From Myxococcales bacterium (lineage in GTDB: Bacteria > Myxococcota_A > Polyangia > Nannocystales > Nannocystaceae), in NCBI GenBank assembly GCA_020633335.1, contig JACKDU010000012.1:186001-250000 (forward strand): a stretch of DNA of 64,000 nt, given 5' to 3'. Positions within the stretch are counted from its first letter, which is position 1. Each line of letters starts with the position of its first letter. The position numbers and the translations under genes are program-made. Of this stretch, positions 35,704-44,124 are shown one piece after another. The notes below the pieces were generated by a model that was given only the letters and a program-made list of their open reading frames with translations, was not told the origin of the DNA and ran no database searches.

Positions 35704-37597
35704 GCGGGCGGCGCCGACGGAGGAGCACGAGGCCGAGGCCGAGGGCGAGGTCGGCCCCGCCGCCGTCGGGCGCGCCGCTGCGGCAGCCGCAGCCGCCCTC
35801 GCCGCCCGAGTCGTCGCCGCCGCCGGTCGCGGTCGCGGTCGCGGTCGCGCTCGCGCCCCCGCTGCTGCCGCCGCCGCTCGAGCCGCTCGCGCCCCCGGAG
35901 GAGCTCGCGTCGCCGCCGCTCGAGCCGCTCCCCGCCGAGGTGCCCGAGCCGGTGCCGGTGCCGCTGGTCTCGCTCGCCGGCGGCACCAGCCCGCTGACCG
36001 GGAGCATCCGCACGTCCTCGGCGATCACCGAGGGCTGGACCCCGCCGACCGCCGCGAAGGCGTCGAGGGCGATCGCGCCTGACTGATTGGTCATGTTGTT
36101 GTCGGCGAGGAACTCGACGTACTCGGGGGTGTTCACCAGGTAGAGGAGGCGCACCCGGAGCTCGATGAGGTCGTCGTCGGGATCGTCGGGGGTCTGATCG
36201 ACGACCTCGGCCGGCGGGAAGGTGTAGGACGCGGCGTCGACGTGGGGCCAGGTGTTGTCGCCCTGGAGCGCGTAGCGATCGCCGACCGGATCGGTCTCGG
36301 GATCGGCCTTGAGGCCCTTCGGCGGCAGCCGGTTGTCGACCACCCAGTAGTTGTTGCGGAGGAGGTGGAAGGTCGCCTGATCGGCGTAGTCGACGGCGAT
36401 CGCCTCGTAGCGGCGGACCTGCGGGTCGTCCTCGGGGCCCTCGCCGTCGAGCCAGCGCCCCGACGAGTAGACCAGCGCGCCGCCGTAGCTCGCGGTCACC
36501 TCGATCCACATCACCCGCCCCTCGGAGTAGCCGGTCGGCAGCTTGTGGCCGCTCTCGTTGGTGACCGTCACGCCGAGGCTCGGGATCCCGGCCTGGAGGT
36601 CGACGCTCGCCGGCGCCTCGACCTCGAGGGTCGCCGCGCTCGCCAGGGTCCTCTCGATGCTGGCGGCGGCGATGTCGTAGAAGACGTCATCGACCTCGGC
36701 GGTGCCGTCGTTCCCGTAGAGGTGGCGGAGCACCTCGATCATGAAGCGGTTGCCGCCGCCGAGGTCGTGGCGGCGGCCGCCGGTCGGGTGGAGGAGCCCC
36801 TCGCTCAGGTACTTGCCGCAGCCGGCGACGTCCTTGACCGCCGGCATGTGGCAGCCCTGGCAGCTCTGCATGTCACCGCCGCCGGGGCCGAAGGCCGAGT
36901 TGCGCCACTCGCTGAAGGTCCGCTGCTCGTTGAAGGAGACCCCCATCCCTTGCCCCTGATCGTCGACCCGCTCGCGCGGCGTGGTCACGTCGTGGCAGGT
37001 GCCGCAGGCCCGCGAGGTCCCGAGGAAGTCGGTCGAGAGGGCCCACGAGTGGAGCGGCTCCTCGCCGGGCTTGTAGGTCCAGGGGCCCCGCTTCGGGACC
37101 TTGCCGTCGATCCCGAGGACGTCGTCGATCACGTAGCGGGCGTTGCCCGGCGGGGTCTCGCCGTCGTCCATGAGGCGGTGGCAGAAGTCGCACTCGATGC
37201 CGCTGCGATCGAGGGGCTCGAGCGCCGCCAATTCGATCGCGTCGCCGCGGCCGCCGATGAACGCCTGCGGCGCGTGGCAGCGGACGCACTCCTCGGTCTC
37301 ACCCGGCGCCTCCTCGTCCTGGTGGGCGATCGCCACGCCGGCCCAGAAGATCGGATCGCGGGCGGCGTTCGCCATCATCGTCCCCTGCCAGGCGATCGGC
37401 GCGACCAGGGGGTCCATCTTGGTCTCGGCGCTGTTCGGGAAGGAGTGGCACTCGGCGCAGTCCTCGGGGTTGGCGAGGGGGTTCTGGAGGCCGCCGGGGG
37501 GCGTCGGAGTGGCCGCGGCCGGCCCCGCCAGGAGCGCGAGGGCGGCCGCCAGAGCCGCGCAGGGGCCGCGCGAGGCGCGATTATGGAGAGGCGACAT
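35684..37597 (-). CDS. Secreted pentaheme c-type cytochrome with MYXO-CTERM-like tail
   Basis: 637 residues. A signal peptide ends near AAATP (residue ~30). Five heme-binding CxxCH motifs are present: CAECH, CVRCH, CDFCH, CGTCH and CQGCH, all within the first ~270 residues. A beta-rich domain follows (VEAPASVDLQAGIPSLGVTVTNESGHKLPTGYSEGRV, typical of multiheme proteins related to cytochrome c554 / NapC-type electron carriers). The C-terminus has a Ser/Gly linker with an Ala-Thr repeat, a GCGCR cysteine motif, a hydrophobic helix and RRRRPPRARR, the layout of MYXO-CTERM sorting signals. It is therefore expected to be processed and lipid-anchored on the surface, where it could pass electrons outward. 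Confidence 0.9.
   Translation of the reverse strand: MSPLHNRASRGPCAALAAALALLAGPAAATPTPPGGLQNPLANPEDCAECHSFPNSAETKMDPLVAPIAWQGTMMANAARDPIFWAGVAIAHQDEEAPGETEECVRCHAPQAFIGGRGDAIELAALEPLDRSGIECDFCHRLMDDGETPPGNARYVIDDVLGIDGKVPKRGPWTYKPGEEPLHSWALSTDFLGTSRACGTCHDVTTPRERVDDQGQGMGVSFNEQRTFSEWRNSAFGPGGGDMQSCQGCHMPAVKDVAGCGKYLSEGLLHPTGGRRHDLGGGNRFMIEVLRHLYGNDGTAEVDDVFYDIAAASIERTLASAATLEVEAPASVDLQAGIPSLGVTVTNESGHKLPTGYSEGRVMWIEVTASYGGALVYSSGRWLDGEGPEDDPQVRRYEAIAVDYADQATFHLLRNNYWVVDNRLPPKGLKADPETDPVGDRYALQGDNTWPHVDAASYTFPPAEVVDQTPDDPDDDLIELRVRLLYLVNTPEYVEFLADNNMTNQSGAIALDAFAAVGGVQPSVIAEDVRMLPVSGLVPPASETSGTGTGSGTSAGSGSSGGDASSSGGASGSSGGGSSGGASATATATATGGGDDSGGEGGCGCRSGAPDGGGADLALGLGLVLLRRRRPPRARRG
35815..35860. 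repeat. ggtcgc tandem repeat coding the (Ala-Thr)n linker of the cytochrome
   Basis: Consecutive ggtcgc/ggtcgcg hexamers on the plus strand encode ATATATAT in the linker before the MYXO-CTERM-like tail. In-frame unit. Confidence 0.65.
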
Positions 37598-37617
37598 GAT
37601 GGGCTATCGTACGCCGG

Positions 37618-38205
37618 ATGCCGGACGGGAGCGACCGCGGGGAGGGCTGCGACGATCGCGGGATCGTCGGCCGGATCGTCCGCGAGATCGCCGACGCGCT
37701 CGCGTCCGCGGGCGTCCTCGCGCTCCTCGTCGGCGCGTCGACGAGCGGCTGCGCGACGCCCGAGCCCGCGCCCACCAGCCCGTCGACCGCGAGCGCCGGC
37801 GAGGCGTCGCCCGCGGGTGAGCGCGGGGCCGCGGCGCCGGCGACGACGAAGACCGCCAACCCCGATCGCCGCGGCTTCGACAACCAGCCCGACTACGCGG
37901 CGGAGGCGGCGGCCCTCCGCGAGTACGTCGACGGCCGCCTGCCGGCGGCGACCCCCACCGATCCCCGGCGCGCCTGCGAGGCGATGCTGGCGACCGCCGA
38001 CGCGTTCTACGCGGCGATCGAGACCGACGCGCGCCGCCGTGAGGAGGTCGCGGCCGCGCTCCGGTCGTCACGCGAGGACGACCTCCAGAGCTGCGTCGCC
38101 GAGACCAGCCCGCGCGCCGCCGCCTGCGTCTCGCTCCTCCTCACCGACCGGACGGCCGAGCTCCCCTGGCTCGTCGATCAGTGCTCGCGCGCGTACCCGC
38201 GGTGA
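37618..38205 (+). CDS. Small lipoprotein, function unknown
   Basis: 195 residues as annotated. The hydrophobic segment ALASAGVLALLVGASTSGC gives a lipobox Cys45; the 27 residues before it are long for a signal n-region, so the true start may be internal. The mature part is an Ala/Pro/Thr-rich linker followed by a helical domain with Cys pairs (PRRACEAMLATAD, LQSCVAETSPRAAACVSLLL, VDQCSRAYP). No family recognised. Only 20 nt separate its first ATG from that of the divergent cytochrome gene, another hint that translation starts further in. Confidence 0.65.
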   Translation: MPDGSDRGEGCDDRGIVGRIVREIADALASAGVLALLVGASTSGCATPEPAPTSPSTASAGEASPAGERGAAAPATTKTANPDRRGFDNQPDYAAEAAALREYVDGRLPAATPTDPRRACEAMLATADAFYAAIETDARRREEVAAALRSSREDDLQSCVAETSPRAAACVSLLLTDRTAELPWLVDQCSRAYPR

Positions 38206-38275
38206 GGGCCCCGGGGCCGACCGCGGCGTCCCCCGCAAAGTGGCCGGGGGCGGCGATCTGCGGCATCCTCCCGCC

Positions 38276-39583
38276 GTGCTCCGCCCCCTCGCCGGCGCCC
38301 TCGCGGGCCTCGTCACCGTCAGCCTCCTCGCCGTCGGCGGCTGCGGCTTCTCGCACGACGGCTACGCCGACAGCCGCACCGAGCCGCCGCCGACCCCGAA
38401 GGCCTCGCCCCCCGAGCCGGTCGCCGCGGCGCCGATCGACGCCGCGGAGGAGGACGAGGAGCGTGAGCGGGCCCCGGCAGAGGACGCCCCGCGGGCGCGC
38501 CCGAGCGAGGATCTCGAGATCACCTTCGTCGGCGACATCATCTTCGGCCGCTTCCGCGAGGGCGGGTATGACCCGATCCCCGGCCCGGACGACCAGCCCT
38601 TCGCCGAGATCAAGGCGCTGATGGCCGCCGACATCGTCGTCGGCAACCTCGAGACGCCGATGGCCCGGACGCTCCCGGACGACTCGCCGATCGGCGCGAC
38701 CTTCCGCTTCGGCGCGGCCGCCGAGAACGCCAAGCACCTCGTCGACGGCGGCCTCACGGCCCTCAGCCTCGCCAACAACCACGCCTTCGACCTGCGGGCG
38801 ATGGGGATGCGCGAGACCCCGCAGATCCTCGCCGAGAAGGGCCTCGTCGCGCTCGGGGCGGCCCGCGAGGAGGACCCGCTCTTCCGGGTCGAGACGATCG
38901 AGCGCAAGGGGTGGAGGGTCGCCTTCATCGCCGTGACCACCCGGCGCAACGCCCCCGACTTCGAGGGCGCGCCGCGGGTCCCCTTCACCGCCGCCCGCGA
39001 CCTCGAGGCCAACCTCGGCGAGCTCATCGACGGCGCCCGCCAGACCCACGACGCGATCTTCGTCGTCATCCACTGGGGCGACGAGTACGCGGACGCGCCG
39101 GCGAAGGTGCAGGAGCGGGCGGCCCGGCGGCTCATCGAGCGCGGCGTCACCGGCGTGATCGGCCACCACCCGCACGTCCTCCAGGGGATCGAGCGCCACC
39201 GCCACGGCGTGATCGCCTACTCGCTCGGCAACTTCCTCTTCGAGAACACCAACGAGATCCCGCGGCAGACCGGAGTGCTCCGCCTCCACCTCGACGCCGA
39301 TCAGGGCTGCGTCGACGAGCTCCGCTTCCACCCCGCCTACGTCAAGCGGATCCCCTCGCCACACCCGGTGCCGGCGACCAAGGGGATGGGCAAGGTCGTC
39401 CGCGGGCGGATGGAGACCCTGAGCCGCGACCTCAAGACCAAGCTCGAGCGCGACGGCGAGGACCTGGTGCTCCGCGGCTTCGAGTGCCCGCCGGTGATCC
39501 CCGAGGTCGCGGCGCCGAGCGAGCTCGGCGAGGGCGAGGGCGAGGGCGAGGGCGCTGGCGCGGACGCGGGCGACGAAGCCTAG
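38276..39583 (+). CDS. CapA-family (PGA_cap) lipoprotein, metallophosphatase-like
   Basis: 435 residues from a GTG at 38276. Signal ends LLAVGGC. The domain has the CapA landmarks ITFVGDIIFGR, VVGNLETPM, LSLANNHAFD, VVIHWGDEY, VIGHHPHVLQG and AYSLGNFLFEN, with the Asp/Asn/His residues that bind metal in calcineurin-like enzymes. CapA proteins take part in poly-gamma-glutamate export, but many bacterial members are lone lipoproteins of unknown role; no capBC is nearby. A Gly-Glu repeat (GEGEGEGEG) ends the protein. Its TAG stop lies within CTAG, which also supplies the TAG of the convergent gene. Confidence 0.9.
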   Translation: MLRPLAGALAGLVTVSLLAVGGCGFSHDGYADSRTEPPPTPKASPPEPVAAAPIDAAEEDEERERAPAEDAPRARPSEDLEITFVGDIIFGRFREGGYDPIPGPDDQPFAEIKALMAADIVVGNLETPMARTLPDDSPIGATFRFGAAAENAKHLVDGGLTALSLANNHAFDLRAMGMRETPQILAEKGLVALGAAREEDPLFRVETIERKGWRVAFIAVTTRRNAPDFEGAPRVPFTAARDLEANLGELIDGARQTHDAIFVVIHWGDEYADAPAKVQERAARRLIERGVTGVIGHHPHVLQGIERHRHGVIAYSLGNFLFENTNEIPRQTGVLRLHLDADQGCVDELRFHPAYVKRIPSPHPVPATKGMGKVVRGRMETLSRDLKTKLERDGEDLVLRGFECPPVIPEVAAPSELGEGEGEGEGAGADAGDEA

Positions 39584-41388
39584 CGGGCGCGACCTCGGGG
39601 ATCACCGGCGAGCGCGGCCAGGAGGAGCCTCTCCAGCGGGGCGGTCGAGCCGGCGGCGCGCTCGTGGACGACCCTCTCCTGGACGGCGAGCGGCGGCAGC
39701 GGGATCGGCAGCGCGCCGAGATCCGCGAGCCGGATCCGCGTCTGCCGGGTCGCGCCGACTGCGTGGAGGCGGAGCCAGCGCTGGTACTCGTCGCTAGCGA
39801 GGAGCACCTCGAGGTAGCGCATGTCGAGCACCTCGCCCGCGGCGCCACGACGGATGATCACGAAGCCGTCGCCGGCGACCCGGCCGTCGGCCGCGGCCGC
39901 CGCGTCGACGCGGAGCGTGCGTCCGACGTCGCTCTTGCGGGCGAGGAGGAGGTCGTCCTCGCGGAGCGCGTCGTCGCCTCGCACCTCCGCCCGCGGGATG
40001 AAGACGGCCCGCGCCTTGCGCTTCGGATCGAGGTCGCGGACGCGGACGAGGCGGAGCGAGCCGCCGGACGCGGCGCGTCGCCGCCGCTGCGCCGCCCGCC
40101 GATGGCGTCGCCCCGAGATCACCAGGGCGGACTCGGCGAGCGGACGGATCGGCACGCCGCGGCGCTCGAGGGCCTCGACCAGCGCCGGCCGCCGCTCGCC
40201 CGCGGGCGAGAGGAGGACCATCGCCGAGTTCCCCTCGTAGAACGCCCGCGGCGCGACGAAGCGGTGGATGAAGCCGAGCGCGGAGGGATCGCAGATCCGC
40301 TCGAGGGCGCGGGTCGCCGCCGCCTGATCGACGACGCCGTCGAAGTCCTCGGGCGCCGGCGTGGCGATCCCGACCGGGGCGCCGAGCTCCGACGCGCGCG
40401 CGGGTCGGCGGATCGAGAGGATCACCGCGCGGCGGAAGGGGGTGAAGAGCTCGCCGGGTACGACGATGATCTCGTCGACCGCGAACTCGGTGAAGAGGCG
40501 GCGGCGGCGGGCCTCGCCGGAGGCGTGGAAGAGGACGCCGAAGGAGCAGAGCGCGACCAGGCGGCCGCCGGGCCGCAGGCGACCGAGGTTCTTCAGGAGC
40601 TCGTCGAGCTCGTGATCGCGGGGCAGCGAGGCCGCGCCGCGGCGACGCGCGCTCCACTCCCCGTGGAGGAGGACGCGATCGAAGCCAGGCGCCGCGCCGA
40701 CCTCCGCGTCGGTGACGAGCTCGATCTGCGTCCGCCCGTGGAGCAGGCAGCGGACCAGCCCGAGGAGGGTCCGCCCCGGCCGCTCGCCGACGGCGGTGGG
40801 CAGGACGCCCTCGGGCGCGTGCCGGAGGTAGGTCGCCGCCGAGAGGCCGACGTCGAAGCAGGGGTCGAGGAGGCGCTGCCCCGCCTCAAGCTCGAGCATC
40901 GCGTACATCAGCTCGGCGAGGCGCCGCGAGGGCGCGCCGAGGCTGCGCTCGGCGCTGACCGGGTGCGCCTGGGCGATCACGAGGTCGAGCAGGTGGGCGA
41001 AGAAGAGCTCGGGGTGGCGTCGGAGCTGGGGGTTGTCGAGGACGTGAGCGTAGGCCTTGACCAGCGCCTTGACGACCCGGACGTTCGCGGCGTAGCGCGT
41101 CGTGAGCTGGCCGGCGAGCGCCTCGACGTCGGCGCCGCCGGTCGCCGCGATCCGCCCCTGGAGCGCGCTCGTCAGCGCCTCGGGGAGGCCGGGGAAGACC
41201 GGTCCCGCGCCCGGCAGGCACATCAGGACCACCATCGCCAGGAACTCGATCGGCTCGTCGCCGGCGAGCCCGCTCTCGGGGCGCCGCGCCAGCGCCCGCA
41301 GGAGCGGCTTCGCCGACGCGTCGAGGGATCGCTCGACCTCCGGGGGGAGGGCCCGGGTGCGAACGATCTCCTGGTCGAGAAGGGTCAT
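39580..41388 (-). CDS. Type I restriction-like methylase/specificity fusion with lost catalytic motif
   Basis: 602 residues. The helical N-terminus and GAPSRRLAELMYAMLELEAGQ align with the region ahead of the SAM-binding motif of HsdM-type N6 methylases. The motif I position reads DPCFDVG (175-181) instead of DPxxGxG. The catalytic NPPY/F position reads HGEW (242-245) after GFDRVLL, while the following LKNLGRLRPGGRLVALCSFGVLFH and FAVDEIIVVPGELFTPFRRAVILSI are well preserved. From ~445 an HsdS-like recognition domain follows (LRLVRVRDLDP, DDLLLARKSDVG, FVIIRRGAAGEVLDMRYLEVLLAS, IPLPPLAVQERVV). No hsdR or other methylase is nearby. It probably binds DNA but does not methylate. A regulatory or defence role is speculation. 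Confidence 0.75.
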   Translation of the reverse strand: MTLLDQEIVRTRALPPEVERSLDASAKPLLRALARRPESGLAGDEPIEFLAMVVLMCLPGAGPVFPGLPEALTSALQGRIAATGGADVEALAGQLTTRYAANVRVVKALVKAYAHVLDNPQLRRHPELFFAHLLDLVIAQAHPVSAERSLGAPSRRLAELMYAMLELEAGQRLLDPCFDVGLSAATYLRHAPEGVLPTAVGERPGRTLLGLVRCLLHGRTQIELVTDAEVGAAPGFDRVLLHGEWSARRRGAASLPRDHELDELLKNLGRLRPGGRLVALCSFGVLFHASGEARRRRLFTEFAVDEIIVVPGELFTPFRRAVILSIRRPARASELGAPVGIATPAPEDFDGVVDQAAATRALERICDPSALGFIHRFVAPRAFYEGNSAMVLLSPAGERRPALVEALERRGVPIRPLAESALVISGRRHRRAAQRRRRAASGGSLRLVRVRDLDPKRKARAVFIPRAEVRGDDALREDDLLLARKSDVGRTLRVDAAAAADGRVAGDGFVIIRRGAAGEVLDMRYLEVLLASDEYQRWLRLHAVGATRQTRIRLADLGALPIPLPPLAVQERVVHERAAGSTAPLERLLLAALAGDPRGRAR

Positions 41389-41429
41389 CCGATCACGCCG
41401 ACGATACGCGAGCGGCGCGGGATCGACCA

Positions 41430-41500
41430 GGGGGCATGGGGGTCGTGGGGCCAGCAGGGCCAGCGGGCCCAGCAGGCCCTGGAGCCGCTGGGCCGGTGAA
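41430..41500. repeat. GC-rich quasi-repeats upstream of the ferritin-like gene
   Basis: Several close variants of gggccagcagggcc follow one another between 41445 and 41492, able to pair with each other. They lie in the 162-nt gap between divergent genes. Function unknown. Confidence 0.5.
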
Positions 41501-41550
41501 TTCGGGGGGCGGCGAGCACCGCGGCGAGGCGGCGAGGCTATGATGCCGCG

Positions 41551-42693
41551 ATGGAGAGTGAGCTCGACCTCTCGGAGCGGCGCCTCTCGCTGCCGACGAT
41601 CTGGCGGGTGATCGGCGGGATGGGGATCGCCGCCGTCGCCCTCTGCCTCCTCGCCGCCGCCCTCGGGAGCGAGGGGCCGCTGATCTTCGTCGCCATGATC
41701 GCGGGGATCGTCGCCCTGATCACCTTCGGTGTGATCATCACCTCGATCGTCGGCCTCAGCCGGCGGCCGGACGATCGCGGTTTCTTCGCGGCCTCGTTGA
41801 TCGGCGCGATCGTCCTCCTGCCGGTCTCGCTCCTCTCGTCGCTGATCGCGGTCCTCTTCGCCTCCGGCCCGGCGATCGCCCCCTGGGGCCGGCCGCTGCG
41901 GATCCGCGGCAAGATGGTCCACCCCGAGCTGCGCCCCGGCGGCGCGTGGGCAGCGGGCCCGAGCCCGGAGGTCGACGGCCTCTCGCCGGCGACCCGCGAG
42001 GCCCTGGCGACCCTCTGGCACCACGACGCCCAGAAGGAGCACGCGAGCGTCCCCGCCTTCTCGCGCCTCGCCTGGCTCCTCGCGGGCCTCGGCGCGCCGG
42101 CCGAGCTCCTCGAGGAGACCCACCGCGCGGGCGTCCAGGAGATCGACCACGCCCGCCGCTGCTTCGCCCTCGCGGGCGGCTACGCCGGCGCGTCGCTCAC
42201 GGTCGAGCCGATCCCCGAGATCCTCCAGGCGCCGCTCGGGGTCGGCCGCGATCCCCTCCTCGCGGTCGCCCTCGAGAGCCTCCGCGACGGCTGCCTGGTC
42301 GAGGATTTTAACGCCGACGTCGCGGCGATCGCCGCCGAGCACGCCCGCGATCCCGCGGCCCGCGAGCTCGCGACGATCATCGCCCGCGACGAGCGCGAGC
42401 ACGCGGCGCTCGCCTGGGCGGTCGTCGCCTGGTGCGTCGAGGTCGGCGGCGAGCGCATGCGGCGGGCGATCGCCGAAGCCGCTGACGATCTCCCGAAGGA
42501 GGGGCCGAAGGCCTACGCCGATCACGAGGCGGCGATTGTCGCGGCCGCTGACCCGCAGGCGATGATCGACCACGGTCGGGTGCCGGCCGAGCGCTGGGCG
42601 GGGATCTACGCCAGGCGGCGGGCGCTGACCTGCGCGCGGGTGAAGGCGATGCTGGCTGGGGCTCCGGCGACGGACGCGGCGCGGGCGGCCTGA
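41551..42693 (+). CDS. Membrane-anchored ferritin-like diiron protein
   Basis: 380 residues. Three hydrophobic helices occupy residues ~17-40, 43-70 and 80-107. From ~143 the C-terminal domain is a four-helix ferritin-like bundle with the metal-ligand pattern QKEHASVPAF (Glu163/His164), EETHRAGVQEIDHARRC (Glu197/His200), EDFNADVAAIAAEHA (Glu251) and RDEREHAALAW (Glu283/His284). Such ExxH arrangements bind two iron atoms. It is not a rubrerythrin (no rubredoxin Cys motifs). Role could be metal storage, peroxide protection or an oxygenase-type reaction; the sequence does not decide. Confidence 0.82.
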   Translation: MESELDLSERRLSLPTIWRVIGGMGIAAVALCLLAAALGSEGPLIFVAMIAGIVALITFGVIITSIVGLSRRPDDRGFFAASLIGAIVLLPVSLLSSLIAVLFASGPAIAPWGRPLRIRGKMVHPELRPGGAWAAGPSPEVDGLSPATREALATLWHHDAQKEHASVPAFSRLAWLLAGLGAPAELLEETHRAGVQEIDHARRCFALAGGYAGASLTVEPIPEILQAPLGVGRDPLLAVALESLRDGCLVEDFNADVAAIAAEHARDPAARELATIIARDEREHAALAWAVVAWCVEVGGERMRRAIAEAADDLPKEGPKAYADHEAAIVAAADPQAMIDHGRVPAERWAGIYARRRALTCARVKAMLAGAPATDAARAA

Positions 42694-42826
42694 GGCCGTC
42701 TGGGCGGCTCGTCTTCGCGTCGTCGCCGATGGGCGCCGCGGCGTCCGCGCGGATGGGTTTCTGGCGAGCGCGGCGCAACGGCGGTCGGGGGTGGCCGACT
42801 GGAGAGCCACCCCAGGGAGACCCAAC

Positions 42827-44080
42827 ATGTCCCGCGAATCGCTCTTCGTGATGATCTTCGGCGTCGTCGCCCTCGGCCTCGGCGTCCACTCCTACCAAAA
42901 GACCGAGCGCGCGCTCGCCGAGGCGTCGAAGAAGTACGACATCGGCAATAGCCCACTGATCCCCCACATCTTCGGGCGCTCGCCGGACCCCGACGGCGCC
43001 GCCGAGGCGTCGGAGAAGCTCGAGAGCGGCGACAAGGGCATGATCCCCCACATCTTCGGGCGCTCGCCGGCCCGCGCCGGCGTCGCCGAGCCCGGTGACC
43101 GGGTTGGCGCCGCGTCCCTCTCCACCAGCGACATTCGGGTGATGAGCGACCACCCCTTCATCATCGAGGTCCAGGGTACGCCCCATCTCCTCGCCCGGGT
43201 GAGCCCCAGATTCCGTGGGGACACGGTGCGACTCCAGCCCCTCTCGGGGGGCGCGCCCGTCTGGGAGCGCCCCCTCAAGGGGGGGAACAAGAAGTACTCG
43301 ACGGCGCTCTACTACGATGAGCTCGACGGGCTCGCCCTCATCGCCGAGGGCTTCCAGATCGCCGCGGTCACGGTCGAGACCGGCGAGGAGCGCTGGTCCG
43401 CAGCGCTCTCCGACGAGGTCGAGGCGATCGGGCGCCGCGACGGCGACCTCGTCGTGCGGACCAAGGACGAGCAGGATCGTAGGATCAATCCCGCGAGCGG
43501 CGCCGTGACGCCCGCGACCCTCGGGCCCGCCGAGGGCGAGCGCCTCCGCGACGACAGTCGATTGAGATCCTACGTGGACCGTATCTATGATCATATCATG
43601 CCGCTCGATGGACTGGCGATCGAGCTCTTCCTCTGCGGCCCGGGACACCGGCGCCCGGACTTCGGCGACCTGGATCGGCTCCCGTGCTCCGACACCCACG
43701 GGCTCCTCTTCGCCACGCGTCGCCCCGGGACCAGCCTCCCCTTCCTCGTCGGCTATGACACGACGACTCAGGTGGAGCGCTGGCGCCGACCCCTCCTCAG
43801 CCCGGAGGACCCCGTCGAGACCTCGAGTGAGGAGCCGAGCGTCGCCCGGATCGGTGATGATGTCGTCGTCGCCTATGGTGAATTCGCGCCGAGGATCCTG
43901 CGGGTCGGTCTCGAGGACGGGTCCCTGCGCTGGGAGAAGCGGCTGCCGGGCGACGCGCGCTTCGGCGTCTTCGTGACCCACACGGGCGGGCTCCTCCTCG
44001 TCAAGGACGACGGCGCGCTCCGGAGTCTGGATCCCGAGAGCGGTGAGCTTCGCGGCTGCATCGGCCGCTGCGACGAATAG
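42827..44080 (+). CDS. Membrane-anchored PQQ-like beta-propeller protein
   Basis: 417 residues from the ATG at 42827, with AGGGAGA just upstream. A single hydrophobic helix (LFVMIFGVVALGLGVHSY) anchors the N-terminus. Residues ~40-85 hold two copies of IPHIFGRSP encoded by a perfect 30-bp direct repeat. The rest alternates GDLVVRTKDE, GLLFATRRPG, LPFLVGYDTTTQVERWRRPL, VVVAYGEFAPRILRVGLEDGSLRWEKRL, which is the PQQ_2 propeller pattern of BamB-like proteins but without the quinoprotein active site. No partner genes are evident. Confidence 0.8.
   Translation: MSRESLFVMIFGVVALGLGVHSYQKTERALAEASKKYDIGNSPLIPHIFGRSPDPDGAAEASEKLESGDKGMIPHIFGRSPARAGVAEPGDRVGAASLSTSDIRVMSDHPFIIEVQGTPHLLARVSPRFRGDTVRLQPLSGGAPVWERPLKGGNKKYSTALYYDELDGLALIAEGFQIAAVTVETGEERWSAALSDEVEAIGRRDGDLVVRTKDEQDRRINPASGAVTPATLGPAEGERLRDDSRLRSYVDRIYDHIMPLDGLAIELFLCGPGHRRPDFGDLDRLPCSDTHGLLFATRRPGTSLPFLVGYDTTTQVERWRRPLLSPEDPVETSSEEPSVARIGDDVVVAYGEFAPRILRVGLEDGSLRWEKRLPGDARFGVFVTHTGGLLLVKDDGALRSLDPESGELRGCIGRCDE
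42957..43070 (+). repeat. Perfect 30-bp direct repeat inside the propeller gene
   Basis: The 30 bases at 42957-42986 recur identically at 43041-43070, 84 bp (28 codons) apart, both reading xIPHIFGRSP in frame. Confidence 0.95.
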
Positions 44081-44085
44081 GAATC

Positions 44086-44124
44086 TGCGGGGGGCCCGTC
44101 AGGGACGGGCCGTCGTCCCCCGCA
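44086..44124. terminator. Bidirectional terminator hairpin between convergent genes
   Basis: GCCCGTC (44094-44100), a 3-nt loop AGG and GACGGGC (44104-44110) form a perfect 7-bp stem. It is extended by TGCGGGGG on the left and CCCCCGCA (44117-44124) on the right around a 6-nt bulge. It lies between the propeller stop and overlaps the stop codon of the hydroxylase gene on the other strand. There is no clear U tract. Confidence 0.6.
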
